Assembly (NCBI GenBank): GCA_946122785.1
Contig: CAMGYJ010000006.1
Coordinates: 41,126,066-41,190,065, forward strand
From: Linum tenue
Lineage: Eukaryota; Streptophyta; Magnoliopsida; Malpighiales; Linaceae
Length of the DNA stretch: 64,000 nt
Reading direction: 5' to 3'
The position numbers and the translations under genes are program-made. Below, piece by piece: positions 45,517 through 57,263 of the stretch; position 1 is the stretch's first letter; each line of letters begins with the position of its first letter. A model generated the notes under the pieces. That model was not told the origin of the DNA and did not search any database. It worked only from the letters and a program-made list of their open reading frames with translations.

Positions 45517-46449
45517 TTTTGGTATTAAAGCCGGCATTCCTCTGTTTCTTGGTCTCCAAGGAATACTGGAGTGACGATTTGGGTTTTCAAAGGTATAGTT
45601 TTAAAGAAAATGGAAATTTCAAGAAAAATGGTTGGCCAACCGATTTGAAAAGGTTATAGAGTCCCCAGTATACTCAAGCATGATAAGACAAATAAATGTG
45701 GTTCTAATAAGGTAATACTTACTTGCAGAGCAAGTAATGCTAATGTCAACCACGCGGGAGTTAGGCCAACCCCGGATTATGAGGCTTTACGGAGGCGAGG
45801 AGTGGTGGATTTTGATGGGGGCCGCTCGAAGGATGCTACTGAAGTAGAGAAATGGCTGGCGAAGGTCTCGCGCACATTGAATGAAATGAGGGCAGATGAT
45901 GTGGATAGGGTGCTACTGACAGTATCCCTGCTCTATGATTCAGCATAGAATTGGTGGTGCACCCAGCCACCTAGCTAGGAGGACCCACCAGCTATCACTT
46001 GACCAGAGCTGGGTGTTTGATGACCACTATGTACCAGAGGCTTACCGACTCGGCAAAAAGAGGGAATTTTTTATGATTAAATAGAGATGGGGAAAATGAA
46101 CGAGAGGAGGGTGTTGCAAAGTACACCTCCAGGTTCGAGAAGCTGCTGCCTTACGGGGGACCCTAGTTACAGGATGCGGCAGCTCAACGTGCCCACTATT
46201 TCGAGAGTCTCAAGCCTGCCCTTAAGAAGCAGTTGAGCATGCTAGCGTTGAACAGTCGGGAGGAGATTTATTAGGCGGCTCTTCAAATAGAGAGGGTTGA
46301 CACAGTTGTGCATGAAGAAGAGATACAGCGAGAGGGAAGCAAGAGAAAAACAAGTAGCATGCCAGAGTGGTCCGGCCAGCCCCGTGAGTACAGGAGGAGG
46401 CCGAGCGGTACCGGTAGCTTTGGGGGTACTCAGATCTTTAAAGAAGGAG
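45517..46449 (+). pseudogene. Chromovirus gag remnant
   Basis: After the primer site the plus strand reads RPTPDYEALRRRGVVDFDGG, DATEVEKWLAKVSRTLNEMR, DDVDRVLLTVSLLYDSA, a stop, NWWCTQPPS, then FEKLLPYG, FESLKPALKKQLSMLALNSR and ERVDTVVHEEEIQREGSKRK. The layout (EKWL, DDV..VLLTVSLL, NWW) is that of Ty3/gypsy capsid regions that follow a Met primer site. Stops and frame changes break it. It ends where an inverted LTR fragment begins. Confidence 0.7.
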
Positions 46450-47273
46450 AGTACTTCACCTTCAAAGAAGCTTTAACGAGTGATTTGAGTACTTCATCTT
46501 CAAAGGAGGTGAAATAGTTTTAAGTGTTTTTAGTCACTAGCGCCAGTGCGTTGTCGTTTGAGATTTTGAGATAGATCAGCAGTTATATATGCTCTTGAGA
46601 CTTTTAAGATGAGCAGCAGTTATACTCTTGAGAATCGTGGTGAAAAGCCACCGCGATAAGTTTAAGATGTTAGGCGGCATGAATCGTTACGACTCCCCTA
46701 ACTAAGTTTAAGTTTAAGGAAAGCCTGGATGGACTCTTGTACGTATGAGTTGGGAAATCAGACTAGCTAGCGAGAGATCCCCGTGTCGGTCAAGTATTTA
46801 AGTCGAGAGTTGAGCTTTAAGAAGGGAGAGTAGCTTTAGCTCCCGTATGATGTTAAGAGTTGAGATTTTTAAGAGTGGAAGTACAAACAACTTCTACTAG
46901 TTTAAGTTAAGTATCTTAAGAAAAATACTAAAGTGCTATAGATTTTTAACGTAAGGCGTAGACTAACCCCAACTCACCAGTTTAAAGAGAAAGAGTTAGA
47001 GGAACAGTTAGATAGCAGTGAGAGAAACGGTTCGAGGGGAGCTAGCAGGAGGAGAACGCTCAAGCATCGCGGAGGACGTCAGCGATCGGATCGAAGCAAG
47101 CATCCGCAGAGTTATCTATGATAGTTAAGTAATGATAGTTCTTTTCGGTATTTATTAAAGTTATCTATGAAAACTTTCTGCTATTTTTCTAAGTATTTTA
47201 GTTCTTGTTTTATTTCACGGTTTATCAAGAGTATTTTGGTAAAAGTAGTACCCGGCCGGGTTAGGGTGTTTCA
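46450..47273 (-). mobile_element. Partial chromovirus LTR, minus orientation
   Basis: Read on the minus strand from 47273 it starts TGAAACACCCTAACCCGGCC and follows the first 0.8 kb of the solo LTR at 26475, including the CTGGCGCTAGTGACTAAAAA region. The coding-strand gag to its left runs in the opposite sense, so the junction near 46450 is a rearrangement. Confidence 0.65.
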
Positions 47274-48819
47274 AAGATAGTAAAATTGAGACAATTATAG
47301 ATTTGATCAAGAATCTGCTTTAAATTTGGTGTTTTAATTATTGATCAATCTACAATATCATATATAGCTGAAACTTATAACTGCACTCCCTATTCAAAAA
47401 ATCCTGGTCTTAGAGTGTTTTTCGGATGCTGAGGTGGCTGCCAGGGTTTTCACCCTATTTCGTCTCCTGCAACCTCCCTCCCTCCCTCCCTCTTTCTCTT
47501 TCCATCCCGCAACAAAGTAGACTCCGATTCCCTATCTCCGCTCGACCCTAATCCCCTTGACGCAGAAAAATACACTCCATCTTCTGTTGTATACTTTCAA
47601 TCTCTTCCCATCCGTTCTCTGAAACGGATTTGAGGATTTAACTTGCGGATAAGCTAACCCGTTCCACCGGCGCTGCTACCTTGGCACTGTGGTCCGCCCA
47701 CTACATTCTTACAACTTTGGGATCTCAATATATTGGATTTATAGTATATGATAAATTTCGGAGAAGCATTCGTTGATATTGGACATCTGCAATCTCTCGA
47801 AATCTTGAGATTAGACCAGGCAGGCAATGACTTTTTCGAGATTGCAGTAAGTTAGGGTTTTTTTTTTGAAGCGGTGAGTTGGTTGGAGGGAGAGGAGCTT
47901 GGGCTTGGCAATGGAGAAAGAAACGGTGACGGTGACTTTGGGAGGGAGACAAGAACGGAGTGGGTGGTAGTTGTTCTATGCCTATTGAAACCAGCCGAAA
48001 CTATCTTGACCACCATTATGCCCTCAGTTAATAATCGCAACCTATCTGTTGGGTTCCTTTAGCTCACTGACCTCGCCCCTCCGTTATTAGCACGTGGGGT
48101 GGTTCCTCTTTGCTTCTCTTCTTTTCATCATCTCACGATTGTTATCAATTGCAAATGAAGCTATTTACTTTTTACAAATTTAAGGACCATGTCTTTGTTG
48201 GATTGCAGCAGGGAGCTCTAGGTCCGTTTTCGGAACAACTGACTACTCTCAATTAGTAGTAGGTTCTGGCGATTCCACTGTTGTTGGACCGATTATCATG
48301 TGTGTCGTTTGACCCGTCTTTATCTTTTCAGCTCTTGCGATTCGCTTCGCACCTGTCTGTTCAATGCCCTGCTGCTACTAGGTGGGTTTTTCCAGCTTTT
48401 CTTCTTTCCTTCATCTCGCTATTCAAGTTATAGAAAAATATCTTCTTATTTTAGCTACAAATTTGTTTTCTAGGTCTGTGTCATATTGCTATGTATGGAC
48501 GACTCTAATGAGAGAAGCCATTTTTGAATTTACTTGGGCGAAGAATCCGTTACAGTTATAATTTGGGTTTATTCTTTCATCTCGTGATTAAAGTTATTGA
48601 AAATTATCCTATTATTTTAGTTGCAAATATGATTTTGAAGCTGATGTAGGGTTGCTATGTAGGGATAGTCGAATGGGATAAGTCAGTTTATGAATTTACT
48701 TATGCTAATCTCGTATTGTTATAATCTAGATTCATCATGCTGAGGGGTATGACATAGATGATGATGCTCTTTGTTTATTAGAAATCTGAAGTAAATTTCT
48801 GTACTTATGGTCATCATGT
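47274..48819. other. Unassigned region with a possible captured exon
   Basis: A CCCT-repeat (47472-47492) and CT-rich sequence precede a short plus-strand frame near 47749-47850. That frame reads INFGEAFVDIGHLQSLEILR, followed by LDQAGNDFFEIA and a GTAAGT donor. It looks like a real exon end, but I cannot name the gene and no further exon is evident. It may be a fragment carried in by a transposon. Confidence 0.35.
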
Positions 48820-48929
48820 ATGATGAAAAGTAGTCCTTATGTGTTACTTATAGTTCCATTTTCATCCATTCTTCATGTAATAGGGCAAAACTACGTACGA
48901 AAGTTCTTGCCTTTTTTGAATTTATCATG

Positions 48930-49447
48930 GATCTTCTTTCATGTTAATTTCTCCCCCGCAAGACCTCCGACAGGGAAGATTAAAGTTAATACTGACTCCT
49001 GGAGATGTGGTGGAGGAATCGGCCTGGGAGTGGTTGTCCGAGACTCTGGAGCAAGCTCCTGTTAGCTGCGGCACGACGAACAAGGGGGGAGTACTCGGTG
49101 GAGCTAGGGGAAGCGTTGGCAGCAGGGTTTGGAGTGAAACTGATAATACAACATGGATTGGGGAACCCGATCTTGGAGATGGATAGCCTTATCGTTTTGT
49201 GAAAATTGGAGATAGCGACTGAGGATCAAACGGAGGTGGGTGCGGTGTGCAGAAATGTTCGAAGACTGTTGTCAGAGACGAATGGTGGGACGTGGCAACA
49301 CATCTACGGGGAGGCCAATAGTGCAGCTGATATTATGGCTAAGGTCATAACTAGATGGGAGGAAACACAAGTTTGGTTTGATAGGCCGCCTTTGATTGTG
49401 ATTGACCAACTTCTGTTGGACGATGTAATGTCATTACCTGTTCAATA
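48930..49447 (+). pseudogene. LINE RNase H-like relic
   Basis: The plus strand reads PTGKIKVNTDSWRCGGGIGL with GVVVRDSGA, then in another frame GEYSVELGEALAAGFGVKL, LEMDSLIVL, and in a third VGAVCRNVRRLLSETNGGTW, HIYGEANSAADIMAK, ending at 49446-49448. The order KIKVNTD...GVVVRDS, E.EALAAGF, E.DS, and HIYGEANSAAD..A is that of the RNase H-like domain of plant LINEs. At least two frame changes. Confidence 0.75.
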
Positions 49448-49448
49448 A

Positions 49449-49845
49449 TAGCTTCGCGCATAGGTTACCATAATAAAAAACAGTCTAACCTTGCCTCTTT
49501 TGTTTTAGCTTACCAAATGGAAGATCTAAACTAACAAAAACCAAGAAAAGAAGAACAATGTACCATTTATTAAAGGGATTCTGGTTCTGGCCTCCATTTC
49601 CAGTCTCCGCAAACGAAACCAAGGCAGGCTAGATTTTGGAAGCCATAACGTGTGCAAGCAACGCTAACCAGAAATTCAAAACAATTCCCCTTATCAATGG
49701 TCATTGTTAAACGAATTTCTTTCTGTGTGTCTCTATTGCTGGGGGGTTGATGGGATCATTGAAGGGGGAAAAAAATGAGCATTGAGGGAGGAGGAAAAGC
49801 GCTTGCTTTGCAGGAAGGGAAAACAGTCAAAACACTTCTCCTGCC
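49449..49845 (-). other. 3' flank of the RhoGDI gene
   Basis: No gene. Next to the RhoGDI stop this should contain its 3' UTR (minus sense). No poly(A) signal could be chosen with confidence. Confidence 0.4.
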
Positions 49846-51708
49846 TCAAGTGGTGGGTGCCCATTCTTTCCAAATGTCGAACGTGTAACTGATTTCCAAA
49901 TAGCATTTGTTATCATCATCGACAAACTGCGTTGCATCAAAGTAAATGCACGAGGTCAATGATGGAGTTCTAAATCTAACAATGTACCAAGAACATCGAC
50001 AGTTCATTTTCAATGAGAAGTTGTACAACCCAGATAGACAGTTTTTTCACAGGACGATGACTGATTGAGAAGGGTTGGTGTGGGTCTATTCTGATAACTA
50101 CATTTTTCAAATCCGGTTTCGTCATGGAACCTTGTTTGGAAAATAATGCACAAAACATGTAATAATGCAATTCCATGATTTAATGCTATCCATTCTAACT
50201 CAAAGCTTCTAAGCATCTAATTGGGAGATGGGTAACAATGCTCAAAATGTCAAAGAAGTACAAAACCTCTGGGCATTTAGGAAACAAGCTTGATTCCAAG
50301 AATGACTCAATGAGAACAACTAACCTTTGACCTCGCTGAATATGATCCCCTAGTAAACATGCCAGATGGGGTGGACTCTTCTGGCATCTCATGTATGTAA
50401 GGTTCTGGCTGAGGACTAAAGGTACCCAGCATCTCCTTTGTGCCATCAACTACAAGAAGTCCTCTAGTTATAAGAGTTTAACTCTAATCCATAGTTCAAA
50501 TACTACTTAAGGTAAAAAATAAAATATAGTACGCCCCATTTTAGGAGTTCACAAGTTACCTACAAATAACTTCCAAGATGTCTAAGAAATGCTTTGCCAA
50601 GGAGATGACACACTTACCCTTGACACCAGTTTTCCAGACAGTGTTGGTGTACTTGAGACCAGATACAATGTTGTTACTGACTTGAAAGGCGAACTTCAAC
50701 TTGTACTGACTTCCTTCTTTCAAAGTAAACCACGACCCTTTTGGCTTCCCGTCTTCGGGAATAGATAGGACAATATCAGCTCTATCAGGAGAAAAAATCG
50801 ATAGACTTAGAATTTTCACTTCTGGCTCAAGTGTTTCTGCAAAGAACCAACATAAAAAAAAGGGTTTACTACAGAAGGCATCCGCAAGTCATCGCAGAAT
50901 AAATGAGAATGCTCTAACAAATGAAAAATCATCAAGTCGGTTTCCTTCAATACAATGATGAACACCAAATCTTAGCACTTAGGTTTTCCCGGTTAAACAC
51001 CATTCCCTTCTTAAACTAGACATAGCTATCCCATTTGCAGTCAAATGCATAACTAAATTGGAAGACTGAAATTCAGATATGAGTATCAGAGATTGGAGAA
51101 ATTGGAGCTTACTTCCTACGTAAAAGGGCCTTTATGGCCCATAATTTATGCAATAGTTTAAAAGTTACGAATTCAACCCATAAGGTAACATTGGATAATG
51201 GCAACAGATCACATCTCAAGTTCTTAACCATGCTTTCAATGCACAAAAACCAGCAAACAAGACCCTTAATTACAACTCCAATTACAACCCACAACTCATG
51301 GACACAAACATTACCTCCAATATTCTCAAAATCCACACTTCCGAGGAGCTGTTCCTTCCACTTCCTGAGGCTCTCGTCATCCTAAACAAACAAAAACCAG
51401 ACAATGTTGAAAATTAAACAACCAGTAGCCCAAAATCAAACGAAAAGCAAAAATAGAGCTTTCGTTTCGAATCAAACCTTATCTTTCTCGAGCTGTTCCT
51501 TGAGAGTATACTGAGGACCAAGCTCAAGCTTATTGGCTACTTCATCATCGTCTTCGTCATCGTCACCACCGCCTCCATCTAAGGAAGAGTGGCTCGTGTG
51601 CTTTGAAATCTTCTCCACACCTTCATCTTCGTGTTGCTTCTGAATCTCTTCATTCTGGTTGTTGTCATCCAAGCCCATGTTATTTGAAGGTGACACAGCC
51701 AAAGACAT
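49846..51708 (-). CDS. RhoGDI: Rho GDP-dissociation inhibitor (RhoGDI)
   Basis: Five exons join in frame to 240 aa: 51708-51478, 51381-51315, 50836-50618, 50449-50325 and 49926-49846, stop TGA 49846-49848. The chosen ATG (51706-51708) gives MSLAVSPSNNMGLDDNN, matching the start of plant RhoGDI; the longer upstream frame does not. The N-terminal 65 residues are acidic (GGGGDDDEDDDEV). The family pattern then follows: LGPQYTLKEQLEKDKDDESL, RKWKEQLLGSVDFENIGETL, SWFTLKEGSQYKLKF, NNIVSGLKYTNTVWKTGVKV, MLGTFSPQPEPYIHEMPEES, TPSGMFTRGSYSARSK and NKCYLEISYTFDIWKEW. RhoGDI binds prenylated ROP GTPases, takes them off membranes and keeps them GDP-bound; in Arabidopsis SCN1 this focuses root-hair growth. 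No defects seen. Confidence 0.95.
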
Positions 51709-52848
51709 CAACTCATGGAAGAATAAACCAAAACGCAAAAGTAAAAGAAAACCCTTTTGGTCGCTGATAAACGCTTCAAATAGAAAGGAGAAACTGGGAT
51801 CTCTTAGGGATGGACAAAGGAAATGAGAGGAGGGAAAAATTATCTTTTGGGATAGGCACCATCTTTCTATCGAAAAGAGAGGAGCACAGATGAGAGAAAA
51901 CCAGAAAGATGGGGGGAAAGTAGGCGAAATGTGGGAAAGCTTGCGTCTTTACTGATTTTTTGGATGAATGACACACAACACAAGTACACAACCAAAGAAA
52001 CAAAGACCAAAAAAGAGAGATAATGGGGGAAAAGAAAAAGGTAAAAGAACCAAAAAGGAAATAAAAGATACTCGCTTTGGTAGTATTGGAAGCGGGAAAA
52101 TGCATTAAGAGAAGAGAAATTGCGTGGAAGAGAACTAAGAGCTAAAGAATAGATAGAGAAGTAAATGAAAAGATTGACACATTGTTTTTTTTTAGTTTTC
52201 AATAGAGCAATTGAGGAAATGGTCATGTGGTGATCCGAAACATTATAAAATTAGAAGCAAACGTGAAGGTCATTATTGAGATTTATATCTCCAACCCATA
52301 TAATAATTAGAAACACTTAATGGAAAATAAAAGAAAGTGCCAATTCCACTACAAAACACCTACAATCTAAAAAATGTCACTTCCGTCTCAAGTGTTCAAT
52401 ATAACAATCCTAATATGAACTTTCGTCTCCTTTAACTATAACAAAGTTAACTATTAGTGATCAACAGTCAACGAGTTAACTGCTGATGTTTCCGACGATG
52501 TGGATTATTTTTTGCATTAAAAATTTTAAAAAACATTAATCAAAAATATTTTTTTTCCCTTTCACTCATCATCCCACTAATCCAGCACTACCTAGTCCCC
52601 ACCGCAACCCTTGCCACTTTAAGCCACCGCCACGTACCCATCATATCGTAAGCCACCACCACATACCCTCTCCCCAAAAAATTTGGCACAGGGTTTTTGA
52701 CCTTTTCGAGATTGAGGACCAAGGATTTTCCATTAATGAATTTGATGGAGCGAGCTCACACGGAGATGGAATCGTCCTGAGAGATGAGAAACTCAATGGC
52801 AAGGAGGTAGTCAAGAGTGGGCTTGGCTTTGTTGATCTGGAGGTGATA
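51709..52848 (-). promoter_or_regulatory. Upstream region of RhoGDI and MULE-like sequence
   Basis: The first 400 bp upstream of the ATG (minus sense) are CT-rich, as in a plant leader. Farther out, GTTAACTATTAGTGATCAAC and GATGTGGATTATTTTTTGC near 52450-52520 resemble the terminal sequences of the MULE at 17.2 kb. A plus-strand stretch at 52720-52850 reads like a coding fragment (NEFDGASSHGDGIVLRDEKL), but I cannot assign it. Confidence 0.4.
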
Positions 52849-53643
52849 ACACCAAAATTGGTGTTATTACTCTTCATATATAGGTTCTTTTTGGGTCATT
52901 TCACGTGCATACTGAAAGATACATCGTCAAGTACACCTTTATATCGTTCCTCAAAGAATATATCGTTATATTAGGTTGTACTAGATGATATGTGCGAATT
53001 AGTTACCAAAAGGACACAAATGTAGCAAGAATGGGGCAAAAGCTTAAGATCCCAGTTTGGACAAGGAAGATCACGGTCGGGAAAGGAGCACCCGAAGTGA
53101 GAGCAAAGATTGCAGCCTGCATAGCAAAGATCTTGGTTGCGATGTTGGAGACTCCAGTCATGAACTTTAGGAGGAACCAACTCGGGAAAAGAAGAGAGTT
53201 TCGTGAGTCAGATGGCAGCCCACGACTTCCCAGCCTGCATGAAAGATAGCGGCCATAGCTCACAGATTGCGATCGTGAAGTTGGCCTGCAATCTCCCCCA
53301 TGGATGAAGAACAAAAGAGCAGAGTTTGAAGATTGCAGCCTCCCTACTCAAGATCGCGATCGCGAACTCTCTCTTCATGGACGCGCACTTGTCTGAGAAC
53401 TGAAACTCTATAAATAGGGGATGCATTTTCCTCATTCAGGAGAGCTATTTTTTATTGAAATTTTTGGTTCTTGAGAGAGAAATTTGAGAGATAAGCGGAA
53501 GGAACGAGAAGAAGAGAAGGAGGAGAAGAAGGAGGAGCTAGAAGGTTTTATTGAAATTTCAGGTTATTCCTTCTTTTCAAAAAATTTAAATATGCTCTGC
53601 AGCAAAAATATTATTTAAAAGTTTTAGTGATTGGGATGTGGTA
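52849..53643 (+). mobile_element. LTR-type fragment with TATA box
   Basis: The stretch starts TGATAACACCAAAATTGGTG (a 9-bp palindrome) and contains gatcgcgatcgcgaac-type palindromes (53345-53360). A CTATAAATAGGGG TATA box (53408-53420) and a purine-rich leader follow, and then the chromovirus gag with its Met primer site (53648-53659). It may combine an Athila-like U3 with a chromovirus end; the internal border is unclear. Confidence 0.45.
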
Positions 53644-53647
53644 TTTT

Positions 53648-54295
53648 TGGTATCAGAGCTAGTCTTCCTCGGTCTACAAGGAATGCTAGAATATCGATCT
53701 TAGTTTTAAAGACTTTTGTTTTAAAGGCAAGGGAAATGAGTTTTATGTTAAGAGTTTGGTCAAACGAGTCAAGGATTTTCTTTAAAGAGTTTATAAAAAT
53801 ATTCAGTCATTGTATGGTAAGAAATAACTAGTAACGGCTACGTCAATCCTCACAGGAAGCTAGAAGACTTCTACGGGGAGCACTCTATGGATCCGCTGGT
53901 GATAAAGATGTTGTTGTCGATGTTCACTCACACCGTGCAAAAGATGCGAGTGGATGACGAGGAAAGATTACTACTAACAGTTTCCTTGCTGCAGAATGTT
54001 GCTTACGACTAGTGGACTACACACCCAGCTTGTCGAGAGAAGCCACCAGCCATCACCTAGCCAGAGTTTGTGCGGCTGTTCAGAGACCACTTTATGCCAG
54101 AGGCCTATCAGAGCAAAAGCAAAAAGAATAGAGTTTGGCGGAGTATACAACCCGGTTCGACAGGCTACTGACGTATGGTGTCCCATAATTTCAAGATGTC
54201 GCTATTCAGTGCAATCACTATATGGAGAATCTAAAGCCTACTCTCAAGCAATCATGATCATACATGTCTAGAAAAGCCGGGAAGAGATCTATCAA
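53648..54295 (+). pseudogene. Chromovirus primer site and gag remnant
   Basis: TGGTATCAGAGC (53648-53659) is the initiator-tRNA-Met primer site. Downstream the plus strand reads LEDFYGEHSMDPLVIKMLLS-like sequence (one stop), TVQKMRVDDEERLLLTVSLL, then PEFVRLFRDHFMPEAYQSK, the capsid pattern of Ty3/gypsy chromoviruses. It ends at about 54295, where Athila gag begins in the same strand. Confidence 0.65.
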
Positions 54296-57263
54296 GGGGA
54301 GTTGATGAACAAGACTCCACCCGAGCTAACTCAATTGCTTGAAGATATGGTGACACAAGGGTATGATTGGGGTTTGATGAGAAGCGGTGTGAGGAATGCC
54401 AAGAGAGGAGTACACTCCAGGAAAGTGAGTCCTCCACTTGCCGCCAGGATTAGCTGGTTGATTGATTCTCTTCTTGAAGATAATAAGTAAGGGAAGAAGC
54501 CGTTGATGGCATGTGATTGGTGTTCAAGTACCAACCATGACATTTTGGAGTGCCAGTTGATGAAGGAAGAAAGCTCCCCTGAGGAAAAAGTGAGCTTCAT
54601 CGCTAATGCTAAGGGAACAACAACCCCTATAGCAACACTTACAACCCAGGGTGGCGAAACCATCCGAACTTCTCTTGGTCTTCCCCAAGAAATCCAAGAC
54701 ACCTCTATTTCCAAGGACCAATGGGGAATTATCAACCAAAGCCTCATTTCATTCAACAAAGGCCACATTTCCAAGGACCAACGGAGAATTATCAACAAAG
54801 GCTATTATATGGCTCCAAGGGCAGCAGATATTCAACCCGCCATTTGACATTCGCCCGTGGCCACCAACAATTTTGAGATAAAGTCCGTCCTTGTCAGCAT
54901 GATTCAAAACAATGCCCTATTCCATGGGCTTAGCAACGAGTCTCCAAGGGAGCATGTTCAGAAGTTCATTGACTTGCGGGGAGTTTGAAGATCAATGGGG
55001 TCCCCGAGGATGCTTTAAAGTTGAGGCAATTCCCCTACTCTCCTGAGGGGAATGCGTCTCGGTGCCTCAACAATAAGACACCTCTCTCGATAACTTTGTG
55101 GGATGATATTCTCAACAAGTTTATGACTCGGTATTGCCCACGTTCAAAGACAGCGGAGTGGCGCAAGAGGTTCACCCACTTTGAGCAAGAGAAAGATGAG
55201 ACATTTGAGGGATGCTTGGGAAAGGTACTCAGACTACTTCCTCCAATGCCCACATCAGGGATTCGAGGAGTAATTCCAGATTGAGACCTTCTATGGCAGT
55301 CTCCACCAAGATGACAAGATCGTCATTGACTCATTATGTCAAGGGAAATTGATGAACAGGACTCCACCCCAAGTGACCGAGTTTCTTGAAGACATGGCAA
55401 GTAAAGGGTATGATTGGGGTTTGACGAGAAGTGGAAAGAGAAGCACCGCAAGGGGAATGCAAAGTGTGGGAGTGAGTCCCCCGCTTGAAGCAAAGATTGA
55501 TTGGTTGCATGATGCACTCCTAGAGGACAAGAAGCATGGGAAGAGGCCGGTAATGGCGTGTGATTGGTGTTTAAGTAACAACCACAAGATTTTGGATTGT
55601 CAAATGATGAAAAAATCAAGCACCCCCGAGGAGCAAGTGAGTTTCATTGCCAATGCTAATGGGAACGACACCTATAGCAACACCTATAACCCGGGGTGGC
55701 GAAATCATCCGAATTTCTCTTGGTCTTCTCCTACCAACCCAAGACCCCCCGATTTCCAAGGACCGACGGGAAATTATCAACCAAGGCCTACCTTCATTCA
55801 CAAAGGCCTCAATTCCAAGGCTCCAATTTCCAACAACCGTTCCAAACACAAGGTGGTCAAGGGTTCCAACAACCCGATAAGTTCGCAAAACTTAACAAAC
55901 TTGTGACCACCTTTGTGAGCACGAGCACTCAAAATTTTGAGAAGATTGAGCAATTTATGGATGTGGCAACAACAAAGTTCCCTCGGTTGAGGCAGATTTA
56001 AGGAGCCATCAAGCAAGCCTTCAAAACTTGGAGGTGCAAATTGGTAATCTCGCTGGGATTCTCACCGAGAGACCAAGGGGAGCCCTTCCCTCTCAAGCTA
56101 TTGTCAACCCCAAATATCAAAATGCCGGTTGCAATGCTATTCTTTTGAGGAGTGGGAAGGTTACCCCTAAGGTTGTTCCTAAGGAAGTGATGGAAGAAGA
56201 GAAGACCCCTCCAACAACCAATGATCACGAAGAAGAGGGAGAAAAGGAAGAAGAACCTAAGAAGGCATTGCCGACGCCACCACAAGTGGCTGAGTACAAG
56301 CCTCCTCTTCCTTTCCCCACAAGGATGTACAAGGACCGATTGGAGGCAGAATGTGGTGGATTCATGAAGTCGCTCAAGAAGCTCCGCATCACTATTCCAT
56401 TCTTGGAGGCCATGGTGCACATGCCGAGGTATGCCAAATACCTCAAGGGGCTTCTTGCCAAGAAGCCAAAATATGAAGACCTCGCCAATTTCACCTTAGG
56501 CGAGGAGTGCTCTGCCTTATCCTCAACAAGTTTCTTAAAAATCAACCGGATCCAGGTAGTTTTACTATACCTCTTTGTATCATAAATAATCATATAGAAA
56601 ACTCCTTGGCGGGCTTAGGTGCAAGCTTAATGTGATACCTTACAAGCTTTTTAGAAAGTTGCATTTGGGTGAATTGAAACCCACTAGGCTTAGTGTCACA
56701 TTGGCTGATCGTTCTATAGTTAGTCCTTGGTGTATTATGGAGGACGTCCTAGTGAGAGTTGGCAATTTCTATTATTTGATGGATTTTTTTTTATCCTTGA
56801 TATCAGTGAAGATGCGGATATGCCACTCATACAAGGACGCGCCTTCCTTGCCACTGCCAAGGCCTTAATCGATGTTAATGAGGGAACTCTTGTTTTGAGA
56901 GATGGAGAGGAGCAACTCACTCTTTTAATTGATCCTAAAGTTAGGAATGATGTTGTGAAAGAAATGAACTCGAGTGGTATGAACGAAAGTGGAGGTGAGC
57001 CTCTCAAGGCAAACCCCACCAGTGTGTGTGTTTCAATTGATGATGAGGTGCAGGAAACCAAGGCGGGTACAAAGCCCAGAGGAAAGAAGAAGAGAGCGTT
57101 GATGGAAAGGCTTAATGGAGCTTACTCCCGACTAAAAGATAAGGGTAAGACGAAGGTGTCGGGCCAAGAAGGGAACCCTTCGGAGCTAAATGTAGGAGGT
57201 GACAAGCCTCGCCCCAAAATCGTGGCGGATCCAATCTCGGTAGCTTCTTGCCCTCAAGCATGA
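54296..57263 (+). pseudogene. Athila-like gag-protease element with tandem gag duplication, no pol
   Basis: Gag carries the same block twice. GYDWGLMRSGVRN with knuckle CDWCSSTNHDILEC lies at 54355-54555, and GYDWGLTRSGKRS with CDWCLSNNHKILDC at 55405-55605. The gag N-terminal block (APRAADIQPAI to THFEQEKDETF) sits between them. Then come FVSTSTQNFEKIEQFMDVAT, LPFPTRMYKDRLEAECGGFM and a protease with mutated DLGAS (56600-56640) and ADMPLIQGRAFLATAKALID. The frame 56727-57263 ends in a basic tail (KPRGKKKRALMERLNGAYSR) and stops directly before the 3' module, so reverse transcriptase and integrase were never between them in this copy or were lost cleanly. Many stops and shifts. Confidence 0.8.
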
